From Bolinopsis microptera (taxonomy: Eukaryota > Ctenophora > Tentaculata > Lobata > Bolinopsidae): a stretch of DNA of 64,000 bases. Shown piece by piece: positions 24,301-32,518 of the stretch. The DNA is taken from positions 7,068,001-7,132,000 of the forward strand of contig NC_087074.1 in assembly GCF_026151205.1 (NCBI RefSeq), written 5' to 3'. A model generated the notes under the pieces. That model was not told the DNA's origin. It worked only from the letters and a program-made list of their open reading frames with translations, and made no database searches. Every line of letters begins with the position of its first letter. Position 1 is the first letter of the stretch. Both the position numbers and the translations under genes were made by a program.

Positions 24301-27300
24301 ATATATATACCGTCTACATCGCTTAAATTTCTCAGAGTGCCACGAGGAGAAAGATCGTATAGGAGCTAAATACAGAGGGACAAAATCCGAGACTAGAGGA
24401 GGATTTAGCTGCCAAAGATGGGACCTACAATCTCCGCATAAACATAACACAACTCCTGAAAAGTTAGTCCACCTTTAAAAGAGCTGTGTTTTTATCAAGC
24501 GCTTAAAATCTGAGGAAATTAATGCATGTCTCCAAGATTTGGAATATATTTTGACATCTAGACAGGTACAGAATGTTAAAAAGCTTTCAGTAATATACTA
24601 CTACTACTACTATGTCGGAACTAAGTCCGATCTACGCCAGGTAACCCCCTCCATATATCCCTGTCCCGCATCAGGGTTCGCAGTTCCTCTATAGAGTTTG
24701 TCCCAACTTCCTTCAGTAACAGATATAGTAGTTTATAATGAGCCTCTTGGCATTTAACAAGTGAGTCTGATTTGTGATTGTTCGTAATTTCAACACACTG
24801 GCAACTATCCATTTATTTCAGTTACCCAGATGCAGGTCTATTGGTGAACTATTGCAGAAACCCCAACAAGTATGCGTTCCTCAATCCTCATATAGCCTTG
24901 TCTAACCCAAAAAATAGGCTGACTTCTCATTTTCCAGTGTTGAATCACTTTCATCAATTCGTTTATATTATAAAATGGAGTGGTAAATTTGAATGCCCTC
25001 ATTTTGAAAGTGTTAAGATTTGATCTTCTCAGAGCTGGGTTTCCCTGGTGCTACATTGGTAATGGAACGGATAATGACCCAGTGTGGGATTATTGTGACA
25101 TACCCGAGTGTTCCTCTGGCCGTGAGTTCTTCTACCTTATCAGACTTTATTTGAAAGGACATTTATTGGACGCGAGAGGCCCGAGCGTTCATTTTAATGT
25201 CCGTTCAAAATTATGTTCGTTCATGCAATGTCCGGTCAAATAACGTCCGATAAGGTACTTCTAATCAATCAATCATCTATCATTCAAATGTTTCAAAAGA
25301 AAGTTTTATCAGTCTATGATACAAGAATTTTTTAAATCACTTCATTTGTAATATAAATAACTCCATCCATTTGTCAGGTGCGAGCTATGAAAAGATAACA
25401 GAGGTAGATACGGAGCCCCAGAAGTCCTTCTACCCATACCACCTTTCTGTTTTAGTTAAGGTAGTTGAGAAAACCTCTCTTCGCGATTTTGACAAATTAG
25501 AGAGTTGTAAAATCTACTCCGAAGAGCACAGGTGTTCTGACGGTGATTACTTTCTTATGGAGTTCTCTTACGACATCAAGTCAGGCAGAGTCTTGTGAGT
25601 AATAAAACATTTAATTAATTTAATTATTTAATTATTTATTTTAATTACTTTAATTACTTTAATTAATTCAATTATTTTAATTACTTTAATTACTTTAATT
25701 ACTTTAATTACTTTAATTACTTTAACTAATTAAATTACTTTTAGTAATTCCAAAATTGACGTATGTATTTATTATTATATTCAACTCGGATTGATTCATT
25801 GATAGTATAATTACAATAAATTACACTTTTTTAAAATAATAATATCAAGATAATTCCTTAATTTACCATAAATTGTTGAAAGGAATACTTCCTCAGATTC
25901 CACTGGGAAATAAGATACGGCCCTCTAGTTACTGAGGACATGACAGAGGACTGGACAGACTCTGGAACCGACTTTATTAACGATGTAACAAACTTGGATA
26001 TACCTTACAAACCTCACGAAATAAAGAGTCTATCTGTTGAGATAAACTTTCATTCAATGTTGGTGCTAGTAGATTACAAGCCTGTTAAAGAATACATCCT
26101 AAACGGAGACTACTTCCCGTTTAGACGGGGCCGAATACAGCCACGTGGACATTTGAATCTGGAACGGTGTCGGACTATAAATGTTAAAGGAAACTGTCTC
26201 GCAAATCCGTGCAGGTTCTATACTGCACACAAGTTCCATCGCTACTTGAAAACAGATAAATGGCACACATTAGATGATGATGAAGAACATAAATATGCGG
26301 ATAATAATAACATCACGCGTTGCATGGCTATAGACAGGTTTGAGTGTAACACGGGCTTCTGTCTCCAGGGTCGGTGTAAGGCCACTGACTTCGATCACGA
26401 CGTTTGTGATTGTGATGATGATGATACCTGGTGGGTTAATGAGAAGAACATGATGGGAGAGTACTGCTCCATTAAGAAGAAAGAGGAGGTGGAGCAGATT
26501 GTCCGCTGGACTCAGGGCTACGAGATAGAGGTTAATTTCCATGAGAATAAGATTGAAGTCGATCTGGTCCCCAACTTTAAAGATTGGTCCTGGAGATATT
26601 ACTTTGTTAGATTCTACGAGATTGATTACAGCGCTGATGGAATTTCCCAATCTTTAGTGCACGCTGCTAAGAGTCCTACGGAAGGACTGCCGGCAGGAAT
26701 CGGTTACTCGTTTATATTTAAGGGAGCACTCTCTAACACTACCTATCTCATCGGTACTTACGGCAGGAAGGATCTCGACGCTAAAAACACGAAAGAGCGT
26801 TCCTTCCTGCACACTGTGGAGGTTCACACACCAGGATACTCGTATCTACCTGCACCCACTGACTTGATCATAGAACCACTACCTGGTAACCTGTTCAAAC
26901 TGTCGTGGACATACCAGCACGATCTACCTGCCTCAGAGTTCCTCATTAATATCACCTCACCAAATGGGGTGGTGGAACAGGAAGTTGCCACTAAAAACCA
27001 CGAGGTGCTGGCTTTGAGGAGTAGTACCTCTTACACTATCATTGTTGTGAGTTTGAACCTTATTGGAGATTACAAGTTTGTGTCAGCCCCTCTTCAATAC
27101 ACCACTCCGTTCTTCAAGTATGATGAGAAGATCGTCGGATACTATGATTTCGCCAAATGGTTTTTCAAAGTTAACACGATCACCCTTGATGGTCGTTTTG
27201 TGTACTTCAAGAATCCTGTGAGAAGAGATACTCGTGTTGACCGAGTTGTACTCATGTGTTCTTACACTAACGAATCAATCGAACAAGACTCTAGTCAAAA

Positions 27301-27961
27301 TGGTAACTCCACGGAATTGTACTCCTCCGTTTACCACGCTGCTCGCTTCAACAAGTCGTACTTCGACCATCCTCCTCTGAGCCCCTACGTCACTGCATCC
27401 TTCACAACCACACCCCTACCTCGACGTTTACAAATAGGAGATCGGTACATCTACGAGACCTATTTGAACGGGGAGATAGATAAGGAGTTTATTTACCAGG
27501 TTTATGTTATAGTGTGGTACACCTCTGGGCAAACAGCTGATGTTTCCGTACAGTATCTCGGGGAGATAGAGCTGTCCAAGATACCCTGGGTTATTATATT
27601 CGTGAGTGTTGCAGTGGGAGCACTGGTTCTCACAATCCTCACCGCCATCTTCAACTGCTGTTTTTATCAGCTCATGCTGGCCCACCGCCAGAAACAGGTT
27701 GAAATGTTGAAAGGTAAAATGTCTGTTAGATCCCTGTTAGTTGAGGATATCTACATGAACGCTATTCTGCCGGATCCTGATTACGATATGACCAAATCTA
27801 CTCAAGATCTGGGGAGTGATACTGATAGTGCCGTGAATTCCGAAGCTGCGGGTAGGGATAGCCAAAGTGATCGATCTCAGCCTGAACAGAGTAACTCCAG
27901 TGTATTTGTAAGAAAAGTATCATTACCAAAGAGAAGGCACACTTTTACGAGGGTTAATTAA
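6241..27961 (+). CDS. SUEL lectin-kringle single-pass receptor, 23 exons
   Basis: The gene predicts a type I cell-surface protein of 1536 residues. In order: signal peptide (about 1-22); SUEL1 23-119; kringle1 119-209; SUEL2 210-306; kringle2 307-395; SUEL3 396-490; kringle3 491-578; SUEL4 579-688; kringle4 689-776; LamG-like 780-915; EGF-like 960-1045; FN3 1168-1253; helix 1411-1438; cytoplasmic tail 1439-1536. All 23 exons join with GT-AG borders and compatible phases, and their 4611 nt equal 1537 codons exactly. Every module border is a phase-1 intron, the class suited to domain duplication. SUEL domains bind sugars such as galactose or rhamnose in known lectins and kringles bind proteins; a recognition or adhesion role here is inference. 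The tail has no kinase or phosphatase domain. The signal exon is the weakest part. Confidence 0.85.
6550..8075 (+). CDS. Receptor module 1: SUEL1 + kringle1 exons
   Basis: Exons are 6550-6710, 6921-7050 (SUEL halves), then 7212-7341, 7712-7753 and 7978-8075 (kringle in three pieces, the middle one 42 nt). The SUEL carries the family hallmarks AAYGIY and [16 protein letters not shown]. The kringle has all six cysteines, with hallmarks [21 protein letters not shown] and PWCW. The lysine-binding Asp-x-Asp that usually follows RNP is replaced by TSSG, so lysine binding is unlikely. Phases run 1-0-1-2-2-1. The last acceptor is AAG, where module 2 has TAG. Confidence 0.85.
7494..7590 (+). repeat. 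Degenerate CTAACC-type repeat in kringle1 intron
   Basis: Several copies of CCCTAAC/CCAAACTCTAAC variants lie in the intron between kringle1 exons. They resemble interstitial telomere-like repeats but are too degenerate to call telomeric. Confidence 0.4.
8277..10368 (+). CDS. Receptor module 2: SUEL2 + kringle2 exons
   Basis: Exons are 8277-8437, 9180-9309, 9465-9597, 10026-10067 and 10277-10368. The protein and much of the intron sequence are nearly identical to module 1 (the 42 nt kringle exon is the same base for base), so this is a recent tandem duplicate. Its first intron carries an inserted MITE and its kringle intron a foldback, neither present in module 1. All six kringle cysteines remain. 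The site after RNP reads APTG, again without the lysine-binding acids. Confidence 0.85.
8541..9070. mobile_element. MITE in SUEL2 intron, TIR ACAAGACTTTTT
   Basis: The 530 bp element starts ACAAGACTTTTTTG and ends with the inverse (AAAAAGTCTTGT). Just inside each end is a direct copy of a roughly 42 bp block (CGACGACCGAAATTTTGGCG at 8569 and again near 8988). The equivalent intron of module 1 (6711-6920) is otherwise alignable and lacks it, so it entered after the duplication. It contains no transposase frame. I could not define a target-site duplication, so the superfamily is unassigned. Confidence 0.75.
9719..9872. mobile_element. Foldback element, about 50 bp arms, in kringle2 intron
   Basis: The left arm (TGTGACAACTCAG...ATGACATCCCTCACAAGTAGAG) is the near reverse complement of the right arm (CTCTACTTGTGAGAGATGTCAT...CTGAGTTGCCACAG). 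The two enclose a loop of about 55 bp. The matching intron of module 1 lacks it. It could be a short MITE or a solo foldback. Confidence 0.7.
10504..20441 (+). CDS. Receptor module 3: SUEL3 + kringle3 exons, split by an 8.6 kb intron
   Basis: Exons are 10504-10664, 19246-19369 (SUEL halves), 19660-19792, 20132-20179 and 20359-20441 (kringle). SUEL3 reads [13 protein letters not shown] in its first half and [15 protein letters not shown] in its second. The kringle keeps [25 protein letters not shown] and WCDIRNC. This module is clearly diverged from modules 1 and 2. The phases match (0 inside SUEL, 1 at the borders), which supports joining the two SUEL halves across 8.6 kb of repeat-rich intron. 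Confidence 0.78.
10665..11698. other. Start of the 8.6 kb receptor intron, no feature recognised
   Basis: AT-rich intron sequence. A short T/C-rich direct duplication (TATACCCCCTTTACTATA then AATACCCCTTTACTAT) lies near 11010-11055. I see no exon or repeat family otherwise. Confidence 0.4.
11699..11889 (-). pseudogene. Ly6/uPAR-like C-terminal exon relic, 1-base frameshift
   Basis: On the minus strand, after an acceptor at 11890-11892, one frame reads a cysteine series (HTC, IAC, WEC, YC, DLC) that ends YCSTDLC, very like the last finger of Ly6/uPAR domains. An adjacent frame then continues as a small hydrophobic tail ([18 protein letters not shown]) and a stop, which looks like a GPI-anchor signal. 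Between them one base appears to be missing, near 11760, right where the family's invariant Asn would follow the last Cys. This fits a decayed GPI-anchored Ly6-like protein nested antisense in the receptor intron. A base-calling error could also explain it. Confidence 0.4.
12051..12160 (+). repeat. 10 bp minisatellite GGTCATTAAT, first array
   Basis: About ten near-perfect copies of GGTCATTAAT follow the unique leader GTCAAAACTGACATT. The leader recurs before the second array near 13770. An inverted fragment of the unit with a G-run (CGGGGGGGATGCAACGACCATTAATG) sits just upstream at 12004-12030. Confidence 0.9.
12350..12475 (+). repeat. 28 bp tandem repeat, about 4 copies
   Basis: Four direct copies of a unit containing GCTTGTTTGCAGTTGACTTA followed by GTATAAAT, with single-base differences (GTTTAC; ATACAT). 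It lies in intronic DNA with no open frame through it. Confidence 0.85.
12771..13083 (+). mobile_element. Non-autonomous Helitron-like element, copy 1
   Basis: The 313 bp element begins TCTTACTATATATAAAGCGA and ends GGGTTCCTGCTAG. It is flanked by A on the left and T on the right, matching the Helitron rule (5' TC, 3' CTRR, insertion between A and T). A second copy at 46517-47569 shares both ends and most of the interior. I did not find a strong 3' hairpin and there is no RepHel coding, so it would be a non-autonomous member. This copy shows the uninterrupted interior. Confidence 0.75.
13774..13885 (+). repeat. 10 bp minisatellite, second array, with C-run
   Basis: It has the same leader (ACAAAACTGACATT) and the same GGTCATTAAT unit as the array at 12051, here about seven copies. 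It ends in GGTCGTTGCATA and a run of about 15 C. The following AACTCATTCTCAAAAATT also occurs near the first array, so a larger repeat carries the minisatellite. Confidence 0.88.
13886..14809. other. Receptor intron, no gene recognised
   Basis: AT-rich sequence with no exon signals matching the receptor phases. Apart from the tail of the minisatellite-carrying repeat at its start I see nothing definable. Confidence 0.35.
14810..15441 (-). pseudogene. Nested cysteine-rich membrane protein gene, broken by one frameshift
   Basis: Antisense inside the receptor intron. It starts at 15441 with a clear signal peptide ([20 protein letters not shown]), then Cys-rich sequence ([13 protein letters not shown]). 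At 15320-15333 an A8 run next to G5 (minus strand) shifts the frame. The downstream frame continues with [35 protein letters not shown] and FCDCQLSVF, a membrane helix ([14 protein letters not shown]) and a charged tail ending at 14810. One change in the homopolymer would make a single secreted/type I protein, so this is either a young pseudogene or a sequencing slip in an intact gene. The first Cys motif is loosely Ly6-like; the family is not recognised. Confidence 0.55.
15600..17395 (+). mobile_element. Degenerate LINE (non-LTR retrotransposon) relic
   Basis: Pieces in changing frames keep the order of a LINE ORF2. An endonuclease end reads [12 protein letters not shown] (near 15875). A linker with WFDAEC (16272) follows, then [13 protein letters not shown] (16671). 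The reverse transcriptase blocks are [28 protein letters not shown] (17029-17070) and [13 protein letters not shown] (17217), then [13 protein letters not shown] (17337), where ADD is part of the catalytic motif. Stops and frameshifts break it several times, so it is inactive. The pattern suits the CR1/L2/Jockey side of non-LTR elements; the clade is not resolved. Confidence 0.85.
17737..18799. mobile_element. Foldback/MITE element with G-rich TIRs, TA-flanked
   Basis: Both ends are TATAGG-G-run-TCCAAGGGGAACTT in inverted orientation (about 17737 and 18799). The TA at each border could be the target duplication of a Tc1/mariner-type element. The subterminal zones (17755-17935 and 18650-18785) are dense in GGGGAACTT/AAGTTCCCC repeats on both strands, so the element can fold on itself at several points. 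There is no transposase. Its low-complexity open frames are not genes. Confidence 0.75.
20688..25121 (+). CDS. Receptor module 4: SUEL4 + kringle4 exons
   Basis: Exons are 20688-20860, 21078-21234 (SUEL halves), 24336-24462, 24822-24869 and 25033-25121 (kringle). A Thr-rich linker (DSTTTTVE) precedes SUEL4, whose second half is longer and more basic than the others but ends with the family pattern [16 protein letters not shown]. Kringle4 has [25 protein letters not shown] and YCDIPEC, with the six cysteines in place. A 2.8 kb TIR element fills the intron before the kringle and stops 22 bp short of its acceptor. Confidence 0.82.
21478..24313. mobile_element. 2.8 kb TIR element rich in TGTCAC motifs, in kringle4 intron
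   Basis: The left end at 21478 (ACGGTGTATATATGGACACG, then TTCATTTGAGTTTGAGGATATTGG) is matched in inverse at the right end (24268-24313) with few mismatches over about 45 bp. The interior has no open frame but carries some twenty TTTGTCACA-like motifs and a 308 bp tandem repeat. The TIR plus subterminal motifs point to a non-autonomous DNA transposon. I could not find a target-site duplication. The right end lies 22 bp from the kringle4 acceptor. Confidence 0.7.
22310..23590 (+). repeat. 308 bp tandem repeat, about 4 copies, inside the TIR element
   Basis: The phrase GGCAAGACATGTTTACTTTG recurs at intervals of about 301, 308, 308 and 315 bp (positions near 22326, 22627, 22935, 23243 and 23558). 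The spacers are closely similar and each carries GAGCTCTGATGTTCT and two TGTCACA or TGTTACA motifs. The inner copies are the most alike, as expected for recent expansion. Confidence 0.9.
25135..25255. mobile_element. 121 bp foldback element with CCTTATC ends
   Basis: It begins CCTTATCAGACTTTATTTG and ends CAAATAACGTCCGATAAGG, flanked by TA. Inside are repeated (A)TGTCCGTTCA words and GAGGCCCGAGCGTTCA. The same ends and words form the TIRs of the element at 46546-47287, so this is a short relative, lying in the intron just after kringle4. Confidence 0.7.
25378..27961 (+). CDS. Receptor stalk, membrane helix and tail exons
   Basis: Exons are 25378-25594 and 25897-27961. The first part ([20 protein letters not shown]) has the strand pattern of a LamG-like sandwich. 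A Cys-rich segment with [11 protein letters not shown] and CDCDDDD...YC follows and looks EGF-like. A clear FN3 domain starts at APTDLIIEP (from 26852), probably preceded by a second, weaker FN3. A membrane-proximal region with NxS/T sites leads to a helix ([17 protein letters not shown], from 27581). The 98-residue tail contains YMNA (Tyr1468; a pYxN Grb2-type SH2 consensus), an acidic Ser/Asp stretch, RKVSLP (fits R-x-x-S-x-P, 14-3-3-like) and RRHTF (basophilic kinase site). The motif roles are consensus matches only. Confidence 0.85.
25600..25745 (+). repeat. (TTAATTACTT)n AT microsatellite
   Basis: Runs of TTAATTA and TTAATTACTT in the last intron of the receptor gene. It is simple-sequence DNA with no coding signal. 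Confidence 0.9.
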
Positions 27962-29909
27962 CTGGATAGGCCTCCCAAGTAAGTGGCATTTTATTGAAAC
28001 TTTACAAATACATAGGAGTGAGAAACAAGACACTTGGTAATGCATAATGGTATGAAACATTACTACTGGTCACGAGCGCAATAACTTTTTGTTTATTTAT
28101 TTCTTTCAAATTATTAAAATCTTGATAACTATCTTAACTATCCCCTGTTTAGAACTTTTATTTAATAATTATTATGTATTATTTTAAATTATTTTTTGCC
28201 AAGATTGTTCCATTTGAGGTCCATGATAGTAACTGCATATTGTGATAGTTGATTATGAGGTAAATTATGACGATAATTTAATTTATTCACAAATCACAAT
28301 AGCTATACACAAATTTGCAGACGGAGTGATTTGTATTCTGGCTGTAAACACTGTGTCCCCATGTATATGGTGTGGGATCTCGTTGGTAAATGCTTGCCAC
28401 ACGTGAGCGAGCGTGCTAAATCACTCTACTGCTACACTCCGACAGCTGAAACCAACTTGGATCATTGTATTTTCGGACGCTGATTCCGAATCACCCCCCT
28501 GACATAGGGTTAAAATGCTCCCCTGGCGAGATATTGGCGAAAAATCATCTCGATCACGTGATATGACCGACCGTATAAGGCAGTTGGTATAATTTCTCGT
28601 TTGGGTTAGGGTTTCAGCATATACCTTTGCTAGGGATTGGGCCTGGGTTAGGGTTAGGATCATATTAGAGGGTTAGGATTTCGAATAGTCGTTCAGGGCC
28701 ATCTAGAAAACGGGTTGAAAAAGTTACGTGACAGTCGAGTGTAGAGTGAGACTGAGAGGTGGGATAAGTGGTAACAAGAGCTGAGCTAAGACTATCCAGA
28801 CGCACGTCACTACGCAGAACGATATGTTGGGATATAACATGGGATCGTATTGCGTCAGCCAGATTTGAGATTTCGGCCATTTTTAACCACCCTCTTCATG
28901 ATCATGAGGCATTTCAAACAAAATAGCTTTTGCTTGATTTCAACTTCCCCGGCCGGCGGCCCCCCTCCCCCCCCCCCCCCCCCCTTCCATCAACTTCAAT
29001 ATCAGGTTACTGGAATTTCAAGATGCAGCACTTTTTCTCATTAGGCTTAGGATCTTCGTATGATATGTGGTCGATCCGTCATCACACATCACTCATCTAG
29101 TAACCGATAGTTACAAAGATAGCGGAATCATAAATTGCTGTTCGACAAGTCAATATAACCGCAACTATTAATTGATATTATTATTAAAATGGATATTTAG
29201 CGGTATTCAAATACCACTGGGTATTATATTAAAATATTAAGGGGACTTAACTTAGTTGTTAATATATATTATTGGCTGATCTGTTTTAAATTTTGAATCT
29301 TAATATATTTATTGGCTGATCTGTTTTGAATTTTGAATTTTGAATCTTTATAACGTATCACATTACGTGAAATCACTGTCTGTACTGTCGGCATTGCAAT
29401 TTAATATCCATATTACTCATGTTCCAATTTAATATTTGTTACAATTAAGTATTTATTGCAATTTTATATTCGTTATAATTTAATATTTGCAATTTAATAT
29501 TCGTTTTCCTGCTTTTCATTCCGACACACGAATATGACACGACATTTTGCAGCAGTAATTTATTTAATAAATTATCAAAACGGTAAATCAAATCAAAATA
29601 TCCTCGTAGGATCACAAAATTCTAATCTAGTTGCAGTCATTGTCGCTTCATAATAATGCTTCAATTAAAATGATCACAAAACCACACAAAAATTGTCAAA
29701 ACTATTCAGTCTTATCATTATCGCTGTCCAAAACGAATTTCCTCGCCCTTGAGTTCAATCCTTGCGGTTAATGGCACTCCATCTGTACGATCTGACAGCA
29801 TTGCGCTCGATATTGCTCTTCATTTGCTGGATATGACAACGTTGCACTGAATTACAAACTGAAAACTCCGAAAATGGCAGGCTGATCCCCACACACCCGG
29901 GTTTCAAGT
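27962..29909. other. Region between receptor and Tribbles-like gene
   Basis: This convergent region holds the 3' ends of both genes. It contains telomere-like GGTTAGGG words at 28605-28675, a C-run of about 18 at 28967, an exactly repeated TATTGGCTGATCTGTTTT at 29271 and 29311, and a degenerate AATTTAATATT repeat at 29395-29510. I see no gene. Confidence 0.5.
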
Positions 29910-32518
29910 TCACTTGTCAGCGTCCATTGGCTGATCTGACGTGGATCTGGTGTACTGTTGCTCTGATGAGGATCTCAAGTTGAGTTTGTGTCTCACTTCC
30001 ATTGCCTCACACAGACGGAACCAGGGGTGTCTGAGGATCTGGGTCGCTGATAGTCGTCTGCTGGGCTGGACGGACAGCATGCAGTGGAATAGGTGTCTCA
30101 GTTCGTAGGACCACTGAAATTTAACATGGTTAGCTCCGAGCTCTTAGGAAAAATGTTAATAGTCAACATGCAATACAAAATTGAATAATTTGAAGAAGAG
30201 GTAGGTTTCCTTCGTTATAATACGAGGAGGATTATTAAAATTCTCAAAAACATATGTATTCGAAGTAAATCTGATAATAAAACTTACGCAAGGATGTACG
30301 AAGTATTGGCCGGAGAATATAGACTGAATGAGCTCCTCCTTGGTGTTTCCGAAGAAAGGCCAATGCTGTGAGAGTAGGACGTACAACATGACTCCTGCTG
30401 ACCAAACATTGCTGGTGGTCGTGTGCTGAGAACTCATCATTACCTGTAGAAGCAAATTCCAGTTAGTCATCGGTTTCAAGTTAATATATTCTTGAAAAGT
30501 ATTTAATAAATGTAATCAGTGATCAGTGATGTTTATTTCGTTTTGATTTGGATCAATCTAGTAACTAAAAGTTTCAGTTATCGTTTGAAAACCCAAAACA
30601 TATTATAAAGAGTATGTACAACAATTAAAATTGTAAGTTAATTAAATGTTAATTAGTTATTTACCTCAGGAGCGGTGAAGGGGTTGATAGGAGCGTCGTG
30701 ATCAGCATCAGGATGATAAATATCACAGTCAACTACGTCGTGTAAGTAGATCTTGTCACTGAAATAATTGATCCGTTAGTCACTTTGTTAACTTTTTGTT
30801 AATTTTTGGTTGGTATAACTATGTATCAATATATAGAGTCAGAGATAGAATTCCGAGAAGCACCATATCGACCCTCGGAAATATGCCTTGTTTTAGAACT
30901 GCTGGTACCGCTGTCTGATCCTTTATTATCTTAGACTGTGTGAAAGTTTTAAGATCTCTGCTCAATACTCTCAGACTTCACACAGATTTTAGCTGGACGA
31001 TTTGTGATTCTCATGGAAGCAGCATACCCGAGATTAATCACTTGTAAGTTTAAATTTGCCCCTGACGACTACGCAGCGGTAGACATGAATGATAGACAAC
31101 TAGACAGGGATCCAGGCAAATTCACGTCATCGTGCCAAGCGTCACCATGCACCCTACAGTTACAGACTCAACACAATTGAATGATCATTATTCAGAATAT
31201 ACAGCTCGGGGACCTAACATGCTATTTTGGTGTTATGTTTGTTGTGCAGGGGATTGTAATGCTTGTAAAAACTACCAAATTAGACATTCCACGCGTAGGC
31301 ATGGAGCAAGGTCGTGACCTTGGGCTCCGTCTAGCTCGCAATTCAGACTGGGAATCTTGGCGATTTTGTCAAGGTACCCTCTAATTTATCGTCATTGCTT
31401 CATTGCTAATGCTTCAAAGCGCATACTTTTACAATCGTGGTGATTTAGATATGCATGTGTTGGGATCTCTCCAAGTTTGCTTGCTTTTGAACGTCTGTGG
31501 CGTGATGCTTCCAAATAAGATAATGAAAAGGTCATTCCAGCGGTTGGTGCTTATCAAAACACAAATTTAACACGTGCATCGTATAAGGCTCACATATTTG
31601 CTACTTTCAAAGTCGGAGACCCCCGTCGTTTCAACACCGACACGTTTTGGCAGCAACATAAGTTTCACACTGCTTCAGAAACAAAATTTAAACTTGAACA
31701 AGAAATGCTAAAACTTACTCTGATGAGCTGGTGATGACAAAATGGTCTAGCTCCAAATCTTGAATGACGACACCTTTCGAATGGCAGTCGTTCAGGCACT
31801 GAAGCACTTGTCTGATTATTCTGGCAGCTAGCATTTCAGGGAGGGGTCCTTTCCTAGCCACGAGGTCAGCGAGTGAGCCTGGAAGAGAGGGACATGTTAG
31901 CACTTATTGTGTTATCTTCGTTCCTGTCCTTATCGTGGAACAATCGGATACTTTCAATAGTGACTGATGAGTTGACTTTCAGGAATAAGCACAAGTTACC
32001 ACTCGGTTGGGTCACAGGAAATATTAAATGAAAGTTTATAAGATTTAAAACAAACCTCTGATTTGATCCTGGAAGGTGAAGCTTTCTGTCAAGATACTGC
32101 CGGTATTCACAACGTTCATTATTGGTAGTACTCGTGAGCATTTTCCTAGAGCAAGCTGCACCTTTCTGATGTGGTTTAGTTCGGCTCCTGAACAAAAAAG
32201 GTTTGGTTAGAACTGACAGGAGCTTATTTGGAAAATTTTATGAAATCCGATAAGTCATTATGTAATCGTTTCCTTGTTCCAAAACTTAAACTTTGTTTCG
32301 TAATCTTACTGATGTATCAATCGCAAAATGTAGCAATTTAGCAGCAGACAAACTGAATATTAACAACAAGTGCACGTACCAGTCCTGCGTTTACACGTAT
32401 AAGTTTTGCTCTGATCGTCTCTGGCTAGACAGATATGTCGTCCTTGGAAGGTCCCCTGATGTGACAGCGTGTAGTTTCCCATTCTGGTACATTCGGTTGA
32501 TTTCTGATCTGTTTTCAT
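29910..32518 (-). CDS. Tribbles-like pseudokinase
   Basis: Six minus-strand exons: 32518-32380, 32187-32056, 31878-31719, 30758-30665, 30443-30288 and 30113-29910. They join in matching phases to 294 residues with an in-frame TGA upstream of the ATG. The Tribbles pattern is clear: an N-lobe with no glycine loop (MGNYTLSHQGTF...TYTCK); LADLVARKGPLPE; HSKGVVIQDLELDHF, where HRDLK has become IQDLE (residues 129-133); LHDVV where DFG would be (150-153); FTAPE (171-175); NVWSAGVMLYVLLSQHWPFF; and ILRHPWF (253-259), the MEK-binding-type motif. The last residues SDQPMDADK sit where Tribbles carries its COP1-binding DQxVPx, here altered. Known Tribbles proteins are substrate adaptors for COP1 ubiquitin ligase. 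Loss of the catalytic Lys and DFG makes activity very unlikely. Confidence 0.85.

Noticed and set aside
26270-26650. 126-codon minus-strand open frame
   Set aside because: It is the shadow of the receptor's EGF-like/stalk coding exon.
28600-28680. GGTTAGGG words suggesting telomere DNA
   Set aside because: Only a few scattered, imperfect copies; this is not a telomere and only weakly an interstitial repeat.
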